Shown: positions 1 to 6,487 of the stretch, piece by piece
How positions within the stretch are numbered: the stretch's first letter is position 1
Layout: the number at the start of each line of letters is the position of its first letter
Assembly (NCBI GenBank): GCA_025350385.1
Contig: JANXXZ010000130.1
Location: 1-15,216, forward strand
DNA from: Bacteroidales bacterium
GTDB taxonomy: Bacteria > Bacteroidota > Bacteroidia > Bacteroidales > UBA4417
Direction of reading: 5' to 3'
Length of the DNA: 15,216 nucleotides
Program-made: the position numbers and the translations under genes
The notes under the pieces: model-generated
Database searches by the model: none
What the model was told of the DNA's origin: nothing
The model's input: only the letters and a program-made list of their open reading frames with translations

Positions 1-1815
1 GTTATTGTAATATATACCCTGACCCGTGGCGACCTACTGAAGGGATTCCTCGCCGGTATTACCCTGGCTATGGCGATGCTTCCGGAAGAATTCCCGGTGG
101 TTCTCGCTATTTTTATGGCTATGGGTGCATGGCGTATGTCAAGAAAGAATGTCTTGACCCGTAAACCCTCGGCTATAGAAACACTTGGTTCAGCAACTAT
201 TCTCTGTACGGATAAAACAGGTACACTCACCCAAAACAAAATGACCGTTTCAAGCCTTTTCAACGGATCTGGATTCCTGAAAGTTGAGAAGACCGGAGAG
301 TTTCCTGAATCCTTTCATGAAATTTCGGAGTTTGCCATCCTGGCAAGCCAGGTGAATCCGTTCGATCCGATGGAAAAGGCCATCACAAATCTCGGAGATC
401 ATTTTTTGAAAGGGACAGAACACCTGCACCATGACTGGGAAATGGTAAAAGAATACCCCCTTTCGAAGGAATTACTCGCCATGTCGCGCGTATTCCGAAG
501 TCATCAAAACGATCATCAGACTATTGCAGCCAAGGGCGCTCCTGAAGCGATTTTTGAACTCTGCCATTTACCGGAAGCAAGCTGTAAACAAATGGCTTTT
601 GCCATCGAAACCATGGCAAAAAAAGGGTTGCGTGTCCTCGGGGTTGCTAAAGGAAAGGTGAAATCAATCAATCTGCCTGACATTCAGCATGATTATGAAT
701 TTGAATTTCTGGGCTTGATCGGGCTTTCGGATCCAATTCGCCCCGGAGTTGATGTTGCGGTAAAAGAATGTTATGCAGCCGGAATGCGGGTCATCATGAT
801 TACAGGCGATTACCCGGTAACAGCGATGAACATAGCCCGGGAAATAGGACTGTTAAACTGGGATTCGTGTATCACCGGCCCGGAATTGCTAAGCATGCCC
901 GAAGATGAATTATGTGAAAGGATCAGAAGTATAAATGTCTTTGCAAGGGTAGTCCCCGAACAAAAACTCATCCTGGTGAATGCCCTCAAAAAAAACCGCG
1001 AAATTGTGGCCATGACAGGCGATGGAATTAACGATGCACCAGCGTTAAAATCATCCCATATTGGAATCGCCATGGGGGAGAAAGGAACAGATGTAGCCCG
1101 GGAATCCTCCTCACTGGTATTGATGGATGATAATTTTGCTTCCATTGTCGGGGCTGTTAAAATGGGCCGCCGGATTTTCGATAACCTACAAAAAGCAATG
1201 GGATATATTTTTGCCATCCATGTGCCTATCGCCGGTTTGTCACTGATACCAATCCTGCTTGGAAATATGCCGCTTATACTCTGGCCGGTTCATATTGTAT
1301 TCCTGGAACTGATTATTGACCCGGCCTGTTCCATGATATTCGAAGCGGAAAAAGAAGAGAAAAATGTTATGAGCAGGCCGCCAAAAGGTATTGATGAGAA
1401 GTTTTTCGGAAGTAAAAAGATTTTTCTGAGCTGTATACAGGGAATTTCAATCCTCGCTTTCGTGCTTGGAATATACTTCTACGGGGTTTGGAACCATTTT
1501 GACGAAGGAACCATCAGGGCAATGTCTTTTTTAACTCTCATAGTGGCTAACATAATGGTAATACTTTCGAACCGTTCTTGGACCCGATCTATTTTTGAAA
1601 TACTTGGTATGCCAAACAAAGCCGTTCGCTGGGTTGTAGGCGGCGCTGTTGTTTTTCTTGTGTTGATACTGAATGTTCCGTTCCTGAAAGGATTGTTCCA
1701 GTTCGGCAGCCTGGGGTGGCAAGAGGCTCTGATTTGCACTGTGGCCGGATTGTTTACAATTACATGGTTTGAACTGTTTAAAATGTTCAAGTTGAAACGA
1801 AACGAAGTTATTTAA
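1..1815 (+). CDS. P-type cation-transporting ATPase, type II-like (5' truncated by window edge)
   Basis: The frame is open from base 1, so the start lies outside; 604 C-terminal residues are visible. They hold the M4 motif PEEFP, the phosphorylation motif DKTGTLT (Asp at visible residue 71, bases 211-213), the nucleotide-site motif KGAPE (about residue 178), TGD (about 268) and the hinge motif GDGINDAP (about 340-347). Six C-terminal hydrophobic segments (M5-M10) follow, as in the COG0474 type II pumps. It should pump a cation across the inner membrane using ATP through an aspartyl-phosphate intermediate. The ion is uncertain: aligned by eye with SERCA, the M4 Glu and an M6 Asp are kept, but the M5 Asn/Glu positions read His/Ile, the M6 Asn reads Glu, and the M8 Glu position reads Ile. 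A label of calcium ATPase would therefore be a guess. It ends at TAA and is followed by a hairpin terminator. Confidence 0.93.
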   Translation, partial: VIVIYTLTRGDLLKGFLAGITLAMAMLPEEFPVVLAIFMAMGAWRMSRKNVLTRKPSAIETLGSATILCTDKTGTLTQNKMTVSSLFNGSGFLKVEKTGEFPESFHEISEFAILASQVNPFDPMEKAITNLGDHFLKGTEHLHHDWEMVKEYPLSKELLAMSRVFRSHQNDHQTIAAKGAPEAIFELCHLPEASCKQMAFAIETMAKKGLRVLGVAKGKVKSINLPDIQHDYEFEFLGLIGLSDPIRPGVDVAVKECYAAGMRVIMITGDYPVTAMNIAREIGLLNWDSCITGPELLSMPEDELCERIRSINVFARVVPEQKLILVNALKKNREIVAMTGDGINDAPALKSSHIGIAMGEKGTDVARESSSLVLMDDNFASIVGAVKMGRRIFDNLQKAMGYIFAIHVPIAGLSLIPILLGNMPLILWPVHIVFLELIIDPACSMIFEAEKEEKNVMSRPPKGIDEKFFGSKKIFLSCIQGISILAFVLGIYFYGVWNHFDEGTIRAMSFLTLIVANIMVILSNRSWTRSIFEILGMPNKAVRWVVGGAVVFLVLILNVPFLKGLFQFGSLGWQEALICTVAGLFTITWFELFKMFKLKRNEVI

Positions 1816-1883
1816 CTGCTGTCAAGGCCACCGAGTTTCGGATACTATACCTGGAGATACAATTTCGAATTATATATAATGCA

Positions 1884-1907
1884 GAAGGCGGCCATTTAGC
1901 CGCCTTC
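1884..1907. terminator. Probable bidirectional hairpin terminator between convergent genes
   Basis: A perfect 9-bp GC-rich stem (GAAGGCGGC / GCCGCCTTC) closes a 6-base loop, CATTTA. It lies 68 bp after the ATPase stop and 25 bp after the stop of the convergent lipoprotein gene. The T-run after it is short on the + strand (CTT, then AATTCT), so strength is uncertain, but position and symmetry fit termination in both directions. Confidence 0.75.
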
Positions 1908-1932
1908 CTTAATTCTGAAAATCCTTTAAGGC

Positions 1933-2679
1933 TTAATGACGATGATGGTGTTCGAATCCGCAATGATGATCCTTTTTGAGATTATGCAGGATCAGTTCGT
2001 AAAGTTCTTTGTTGGAAGTAGCCGATATTAACAGGACCCCATTCGTGAGGGTGGCGTTATCGAGAGCTGTCAGGTCAACCTGCAGAAGTAACTGGTCAAG
2101 ATATACCTGTATTGTACTGGTAAAATCAGTAATCCCGCCTGCAATGATAGTATCCCCTTTCTGAACTGTTTTGAAAGAGATCGGGTCGCTTACCGAAATA
2201 ACAATGGGAAGTGTAATGCCCGCGGCATTTGTGTAATCACCTGAGAGGTAGAATAAGGGTTGGCCATTGGCATCTTCCCTTTCCGAATTCACTGTGAGTG
2301 ATATTTTTTCATAGGTTCCGGCCGGTAACGTTACGGCTCCGACTGTAGAAGTAAGATCAAACATGTTGATGGTTTGTGGTCCCCTCCAGGAGTATGAAAT
2401 CTCAAGAGAGTCTTTATGACCGTTTGCGCTTTTCATTTCTGCTTCAAATTTAACCTTTGAAACAAGCATAAAGGCCGAATCCCATACAACGGAAGCAGAG
2501 GTAGTGTCCCCTGATTTCATCCCGTTTGCCTGAACAGGCAATGAAACAGTCCTGTTGACCGCCTGCATCCTGAAACTGAGAGAAGATGGCTCTGAATTTC
2601 CCTGCGTATCTTTCTTGCAGGATGAGAATGATGTGGCCAGGATTGCAGCCAATGCCATCATGCTGATTTTAGTTTTCAT
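1933..2679 (-). CDS. Secreted lipoprotein, DUF4382-like, with His-rich C-terminal tail
   Basis: A 248-residue protein. Residues 1-20 form a lipoprotein signal peptide with the lipobox-like SFSSC and Cys21 as the acylation site, followed by KKD. The body is beta-rich. The stretch around FDLTSTVGAVTLPAGTYEKI resembles DUF4382 proteins, in which a bound quantity and an LPAGTY-type motif precede a beta strand; this is recognition by eye, so moderate. The last 15 residues contain two clusters of histidines around one Cys (HHCGF, then EHHHRH), which look like a metal-binding tail. The gene is convergent with the cation ATPase, which fits a role in metal binding at the envelope but does not prove it. 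The start is the only Met placed before a complete signal peptide. Function is not known. Confidence 0.8.
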   Translation of the reverse strand: MKTKISMMALAAILATSFSSCKKDTQGNSEPSSLSFRMQAVNRTVSLPVQANGMKSGDTTSASVVWDSAFMLVSKVKFEAEMKSANGHKDSLEISYSWRGPQTINMFDLTSTVGAVTLPAGTYEKISLTVNSEREDANGQPLFYLSGDYTNAAGITLPIVISVSDPISFKTVQKGDTIIAGGITDFTSTIQVYLDQLLLQVDLTALDNATLTNGVLLISATSNKELYELILHNLKKDHHCGFEHHHRH

Positions 2680-3040
2680 AAGTAATTACTTTTGGTTTAC
2701 AAGTTTGTTTATAAACGATATAACTGTTAGAAATTGTCTGTTTCCGAATAAAATTTGTATAATAAATGCTAAGCTATTCGTCATGAGTTATTAGTAACCG
2801 AAGAATTTCATTTAGTTCAGGATAAAAACTCAAATAGTCCCGGGAGTTATCAGACATATTTCCTAATGATGTAAAAACAATGGCCATCATTATTTTGTTC
2901 AAATTTCCAAAGGAATCAAGATATCAATTTCAAATCTATAAAAGGAAAGTAAGTTGTATAATCAGATTATAGCTGTTCTTGATTATTCTGGCGAAAAACT
3001 GAATTTTCAAAAATCAGGATCAGAGTCATCCAGATTAACA
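2680..3040. other. AT-rich intergenic region without a recognised gene
   Basis: This 361-bp stretch holds the 5' side of the lipoprotein gene and the 3' side of the DUF998-like gene. I see no RNA gene or convincing ORF. No clear TAnnTTTG promoter was found before the lipoprotein. A small perfect inverted repeat (ATAATC-A-GATTAT, 2958-2970) lies about 70 bp after the DUF998-like stop; it is AT-only in the outer pairs and too weak to call a terminator. Confidence 0.5.
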
Positions 3041-3694
3041 TTAGTCCGTGTGGGTTCGTTTGTTCAGTATCATAATTGCTATAACCGAAAGATACAGGTA
3101 ATAATCAAGTACAAATAATCGCTGCCATAAACCTTTATATACTGCAATAAAGTTATCTCCATGATTCACGTAGCGAAAGAAGAACAAAGTCCACATCATG
3201 ATTCCGCTAAGCAGAACAAATAGTGAGAACCGCTTAAAATCCAGACCGGAAAAGCAAGGAATAATCTTAGGTACTATCATGGGCAATATGATAATTGCAA
3301 GGATGCCGACTCCTCCTAAAAAGTCGTGGATGAATGAAGGATTGATAAAGACACCTGTTTGATCGGATTTAAATAAACCGGAACCAAACCCCTCTCCTAG
3401 CCCATAGAGGATTATAAGCCAGGTTACGAGACTTACATATTTTGTTCCCTTCGGAAATGCTTGCCAGAATCCAATTGCAAAGGTGATCATTAATAATCCC
3501 AGGATGAGCCACCACAAATTGGTTAAATAAGATACAGGACTGGTGGATGCTCCAAGCGAACTCATGGTATTGAATAACTGGCTGTAACCAGGATAATGGC
3601 TGCCCAGAATAATTGTAACCAGGAAATCACCCACACAGGCGATAAAACAGGCTATAACACCTGTGAAAACGATGAATGAATGCTTGCTGCCCAT
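3041..3694 (-). CDS. DUF998-like six-helix integral membrane protein
   Basis: A 217-residue, very hydrophobic protein with about six membrane segments: roughly residues 9-31, 58-78, 86-107, 125-145, 155-175 and 193-212. After helix 1 comes the loop HYPGYSQLFNTMSSLGAS with the next SPVSYLTN, which is the pattern I associate with DUF998. The GEGFGSGLFKSDQ and HDFLGG loops between the middle helices are polar and also typical. No catalytic activity is established for this family, and I assign none. It is downstream of the LytTR regulator in the same direction, 87 bp away, but has its own promoter-like site, so it is probably transcribed separately as well. Confidence 0.8.
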   Translation of the reverse strand: MGSKHSFIVFTGVIACFIACVGDFLVTIILGSHYPGYSQLFNTMSSLGASTSPVSYLTNLWWLILGLLMITFAIGFWQAFPKGTKYVSLVTWLIILYGLGEGFGSGLFKSDQTGVFINPSFIHDFLGGVGILAIIILPMIVPKIIPCFSGLDFKRFSLFVLLSGIMMWTLFFFRYVNHGDNFIAVYKGLWQRLFVLDYYLYLSVIAIMILNKRTHTD

Positions 3695-3716
3695 TCTGTG
3701 GAAAGGATATATTCAT

Positions 3717-3724
3717 CAAAAGTA
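3717..3724 (-). promoter_or_regulatory. Bacteroidota -7 box (TACTTTTG) for the DUF998-like gene
   Basis: On the - strand the site reads TACTTTTG, an exact match to the Bacteroidota -7 consensus TAnnTTTG, 22 nt before the ATG. No TTTG -33 element sits at the usual 19-21 bp spacing. It overlaps by two bases with the palindrome TACCGGTA (3723-3730), which could serve as an operator. Confidence 0.45.
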
Positions 3725-3781
3725 CCGGTAAATACATTTGCTTGATGTACTAAAAAGCTAATCTATGTTTATTAAGTACAA

Positions 3782-4531
3782 TTACCGGTCAAGCCAATCC
3801 CTGAATTCCTGGACCCGCTCACGGGCAACTATTATTTCCTGGTCTTCAATTCCTTCAATATGCATTTTAAGCCTGCTGTTCGACCAGGCCGTTATATTAC
3901 TGCAGGCATCGAGTGATACCATGTATTTCCTGCTGATACGGAAGAATTTCCCCGGGTCAACCATGTTTTCCAACTGATCGAGGGGAAAATCGATACAATA
4001 GCTGCGGTTGCCTTTCGTATGCAGGTAAGTAGCCTTATCGAAGCTGTAAAACGCATTGATTTCTTCGACCGGAATGATCTTTATTTTTTCACCCACCTTA
4101 ACAAGGAATCTTGATTTAAAGGATGTTACAGGCTTATTTCCGGCTATGGCGAGAATTTTTTCCAGCATGAGAGAGGGTGAAAACTGCTTTGCTTTTTCAA
4201 TTGCTTTTACAAGCCTTTCTTCTTCAACCGGTTTGAGTAGGTAATCAATGCCGTTGGTGCTGAACGCTTCAATGGCATAATGATCCCATGCGGTCGTGAA
4301 AATAATCGGACAACTGACATTAACCCTTTTAAAGATTTCAAAGCTAAATCCGTCAGCAAGTTGAATATCGGAAAAGATCAGGGTAAGGTGATGCTCCCTG
4401 CTGAGGAAATCAACTGAATCGCGCACCGATTCAAGACGCGCAACCACCTCCATTTCAGGTGCAAGCTTTTTGAGGAGGCGCTCGAGGTGGCTGGCAGCCC
4501 TGGTTTCGTCTTCGATGATCAACACCTTCAT
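3782..4531 (-). CDS. LytTR-family DNA-binding response regulator
   Basis: A 249-residue cytoplasmic regulator. Residues 1-116 form a receiver domain: acidic pair Glu7/Asp8/Glu9, phosphoacceptor Asp55 (in FSDIQL), the Thr79/Thr80 switch region and conserved Lys100 in LLKPVEE. A linker leads to a LytTR DNA-binding domain at about 139-247, with the usual pattern of IPVEEINAFYSFDKATYLHT, then FFRISRKYMVSLD. Phosphorylation by the kinase encoded just upstream should control binding to promoter repeats. Its ATG overlaps the kinase stop in an ATGA (4528-4531), so the two are translationally coupled and form a cognate pair. The likely targets are nearby genes such as the TonB-dependent receptor, but that is inference. 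Confidence 0.95.
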   Translation of the reverse strand: MKVLIIEDETRAASHLERLLKKLAPEMEVVARLESVRDSVDFLSREHHLTLIFSDIQLADGFSFEIFKRVNVSCPIIFTTAWDHYAIEAFSTNGIDYLLKPVEEERLVKAIEKAKQFSPSLMLEKILAIAGNKPVTSFKSRFLVKVGEKIKIIPVEEINAFYSFDKATYLHTKGNRSYCIDFPLDQLENMVDPGKFFRISRKYMVSLDACSNITAWSNSRLKMHIEGIEDQEIIVARERVQEFRDWLDR

Positions 4532-5571
4532 CTTTCGGCATCTTGAATTAACGGAATCTTCACCAGAAATTTGGTTTCGGTTTGTCTAATTTCTATTTCG
4601 CGCTCAGTAAAGAAACTATATTGCTGCGAGATATTTTTAAGGCCTGTGTTTTTTGAAGCATCCCCTACGTTAATGAGAAGCAGGGAATTTTCGACCTCAA
4701 TGTAATTACCATTTCGCCGGATCTCAACCTTAAGAGGAAATTTCTCAGATACTTCGTTGTGCTTTACAGCGTTTTCAACCAGTTGTTGAAGCGTCATGGG
4801 AACAACAAGGATCGAATCGTCCGGTGTAAGACTTATATTCAAATCAAGTTTATCCCCGAAACGGGTCTTCAGCAAGTAAATGTATGAATTCAGGAAGGTT
4901 AATTCTTCATTGAGACTAACCAGTTCCTTATCGCGGCTGTCGAGTACGTACCGGAAAAGATCGCTCATCTGCCTGATGAATTTAACAGCCTGGGCCTGGT
5001 CGTCATAAACCAGGTCGCTCAACACATTAAAACTGTTAAATAAGAAGTGGGGATTGATCTGGTTGCGTAAAGATTCATATTTATAGGTCATCATTTCTGA
5101 TTTGAGGGCTGCCTCATTCAATACTGATTTACGCCAGGCTTTAAAAAAACCTATTGCCGTAAAAACCAGAGAGATAAAAAGTGAAATTAAGAATGTATAA
5201 ATTATTGAATTTTGAATATACTGCCACGCATTTGCTGGAGATATTCCGTTGATCAGGTACATCATAATAAACTGCACGATTACAAATGCACTGACCGACC
5301 AAATAAGTAAGCTTATTATTTCGATTAAAGTTCTCGTTACAGGTTGATCAATCCAGCGCCAGCGCTTGTCGAGAAGATAGCCGATTAACAAAGGTCCCGC
5401 CCATTGGGTAATACAGATGGTGAATGACCACAATAAGCCCAATAAAAACCCTTCAGGACTAGAGAAGACATTCCTAAAAAAGGCTACCAGGATAATGAGC
5501 GAAAGCACAAAATTGCCAAGTATATATTGCCAGATATTCAGTTTTATAAATGACTTATTGTATATGTTCAT
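4528..5571 (-). CDS. LytS/YehU-type sensor histidine kinase
   Basis: A 347-residue membrane kinase. Four hydrophobic segments (about 13-33, 42-66, 82-107 and 122-143) anchor it and leave only short extracytoplasmic loops, so it probably senses within the membrane or through a partner. The kinase core has the His_kinase signature NQINPHFLFNSFN with phospho-accepting His175, then the ATP-binding N box ENAVKHN (about 267-273) and a G-box-like NTGLKNISQQY. These are the marks of the PF06580/HATPase kinases that pair with LytTR regulators. It overlaps its regulator by 4 bp. I see no good TAnnTTTG promoter in the 137 bp upstream, so it may be read through from the TPR-like gene and receptor. Confidence 0.94.
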   Translation of the reverse strand: MNIYNKSFIKLNIWQYILGNFVLSLIILVAFFRNVFSSPEGFLLGLLWSFTICITQWAGPLLIGYLLDKRWRWIDQPVTRTLIEIISLLIWSVSAFVIVQFIMMYLINGISPANAWQYIQNSIIYTFLISLFISLVFTAIGFFKAWRKSVLNEAALKSEMMTYKYESLRNQINPHFLFNSFNVLSDLVYDDQAQAVKFIRQMSDLFRYVLDSRDKELVSLNEELTFLNSYIYLLKTRFGDKLDLNISLTPDDSILVVPMTLQQLVENAVKHNEVSEKFPLKVEIRRNGNYIEVENSLLLINVGDASKNTGLKNISQQYSFFTEREIEIRQTETKFLVKIPLIQDAER

Positions 5572-5640
5572 CTAGACAGATTAATTGCAGTAATGAAAAT
5601 TAGGTTGGTAAAGTTAGTTATAATCATGCTTTCAGGATAT

Positions 5641-5652
5641 AGCCAGCTGGCT
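5641..5652. promoter_or_regulatory. 12-bp perfect palindrome upstream of the kinase gene
   Basis: AGCCAGCTGGCT is its own reverse complement and lies 69 bp before the kinase start codon. It could be an operator for a dimeric regulator, or chance. No function is shown. Confidence 0.25.
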
Positions 5653-5682
5653 TAAACCTTTTCTGATCAATAATTGCTTAAC

Positions 5683-5699
5683 ATTCCGGAAACCGGAAT
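5683..5699 (-). terminator. Hairpin just after the TPR-like gene
   Basis: A perfect 7-bp stem (ATTCCGG / CCGGAAT) with a 3-base loop begins 9 bp past the TPR-like stop. It has no T-run on the - strand, so it is more likely a weak terminator or an RNA 3'-end stabiliser that lowers expression of the kinase pair than a full stop. Confidence 0.4.
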
Positions 5700-5708
5700 A
5701 AGGCAGGA

Positions 5709-6350
5709 CTAATTGCAGGAACCGACAATTTCGGCCACCTGCTGTTTTCCCCAGTTAGGATGCAGCGCTGATTTTGGCTTGAATTCATCCCATCCGGTCA
5801 GCAAGGCTTTGGCCTCACCACAAAAATCTTTTGGGTCTTTTCCATAAAACTGTGCTGAGCCCATATCATTTTGCAATTTGATGAGTTTTGCACGAGGATT
5901 GGTTGGATCAATTCCCAGCGCCCGGCCAACAGCCTGACCCGACAGCATTCCATATTTTTGACCACGTTCCATCGGATTAACCACAAGACGGGCCGAGTAG
6001 AACATCGCCTGCAATGCAAAAATATCCGATTCTCCCGGAGCCATTTCCACAGTTTTGTTAATTGATTTCTCGGCTACATCCAGGTAGTCGTCCTTCTTCT
6101 TTGCATCCGAAGGTTCCATAAAACTCATAATAGTATAACATTGAGCATGGTAGTACAAGGGCAGCCACTCCCCTTTTTCGGCATCGGCAATCATACTGAA
6201 TTTGTTCCCCAGCGACTGGAAATCTTCAATCGTGCGGCAGGTTGCATACTGACCAAGGCTTTCACCCATCGCTTTATAGTATTCGTTTTTTTGTGACATG
6301 CCGGCAAATGAAACCAGCAGAAAGGTAAGGGAAATCAGCGTTGTTCTCAT
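5709..6350 (-). CDS. Secreted TPR-like protein paired with the TonB-dependent receptor
   Basis: A 213-residue protein with a signal peptide (about 1-19, ending AGMSQ), so probably periplasmic. The rest is alpha-helical. Segments such as WLPLYYHAQCYTIMSF, YLDVAEKSINKTVEMAPGESDIFALQAMFYSARL and GRALGIDPTNPRAKLIKLQN have the spacing and the A/G/P positions of degenerate tetratricopeptide repeats. Four Cys are present (Cys38, AQC, DFC and the C-terminal GSC), which could form disulfides in the periplasm. It lies 137 bp after the TonB-dependent receptor in the same direction. TPR proteins are common partners in such loci, so a role as a periplasmic companion of the receptor or as an input to the kinase is plausible inference. 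Exact function unknown. Confidence 0.8.
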   Translation of the reverse strand: MRTTLISLTFLLVSFAGMSQKNEYYKAMGESLGQYATCRTIEDFQSLGNKFSMIADAEKGEWLPLYYHAQCYTIMSFMEPSDAKKKDDYLDVAEKSINKTVEMAPGESDIFALQAMFYSARLVVNPMERGQKYGMLSGQAVGRALGIDPTNPRAKLIKLQNDMGSAQFYGKDPKDFCGEAKALLTGWDEFKPKSALHPNWGKQQVAEIVGSCN

Positions 6351-6432
6351 GATTTTTAAAGCTAAGGTTATTACTTCGGTTGTCTTTGAATGTATTTATA
6401 CAAGTTGATTTGTGGTAAATTGTTGACACCTA

Positions 6433-6467
6433 TTCAATTTTCAATCTTCAATCTTTAACTTTCAATA
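6433..6467. repeat. Short degenerate TTCAAT tandem repeats
   Basis: Between the receptor and the TPR-like gene, five imperfect 6-8-base units follow one another (TTCAATT, TTCAATC, TTCAATC, TTTAAC, TTTCAAT). They begin 20 bp past the receptor stop on the - strand. They could be a slippage-made repeat or a regulatory or RNA-end element. Confidence 0.5.
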
Positions 6468-6487
6468 ATCCCGTCAGTTCATCTGAA

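Noticed and set aside
810..1217. Long open frame on the - strand inside the ATPase
   Set aside because: It lies opposite conserved ATPase motifs (GDGINDAP region) and its product shows no family features; it is a shadow of the real gene.
2555..2794. Short + strand frame across the lipoprotein start and the intergenic region
   Set aside because: Half of it is antisense to the lipoprotein signal peptide, and the rest is AT-rich intergenic sequence with no family features or promoter.
3733..3749. Small hairpin TACAT / ATGTA after the response regulator
   Set aside because: A 5-bp AT-rich stem with a 7-base loop and no T-run on the - strand is too weak to call.
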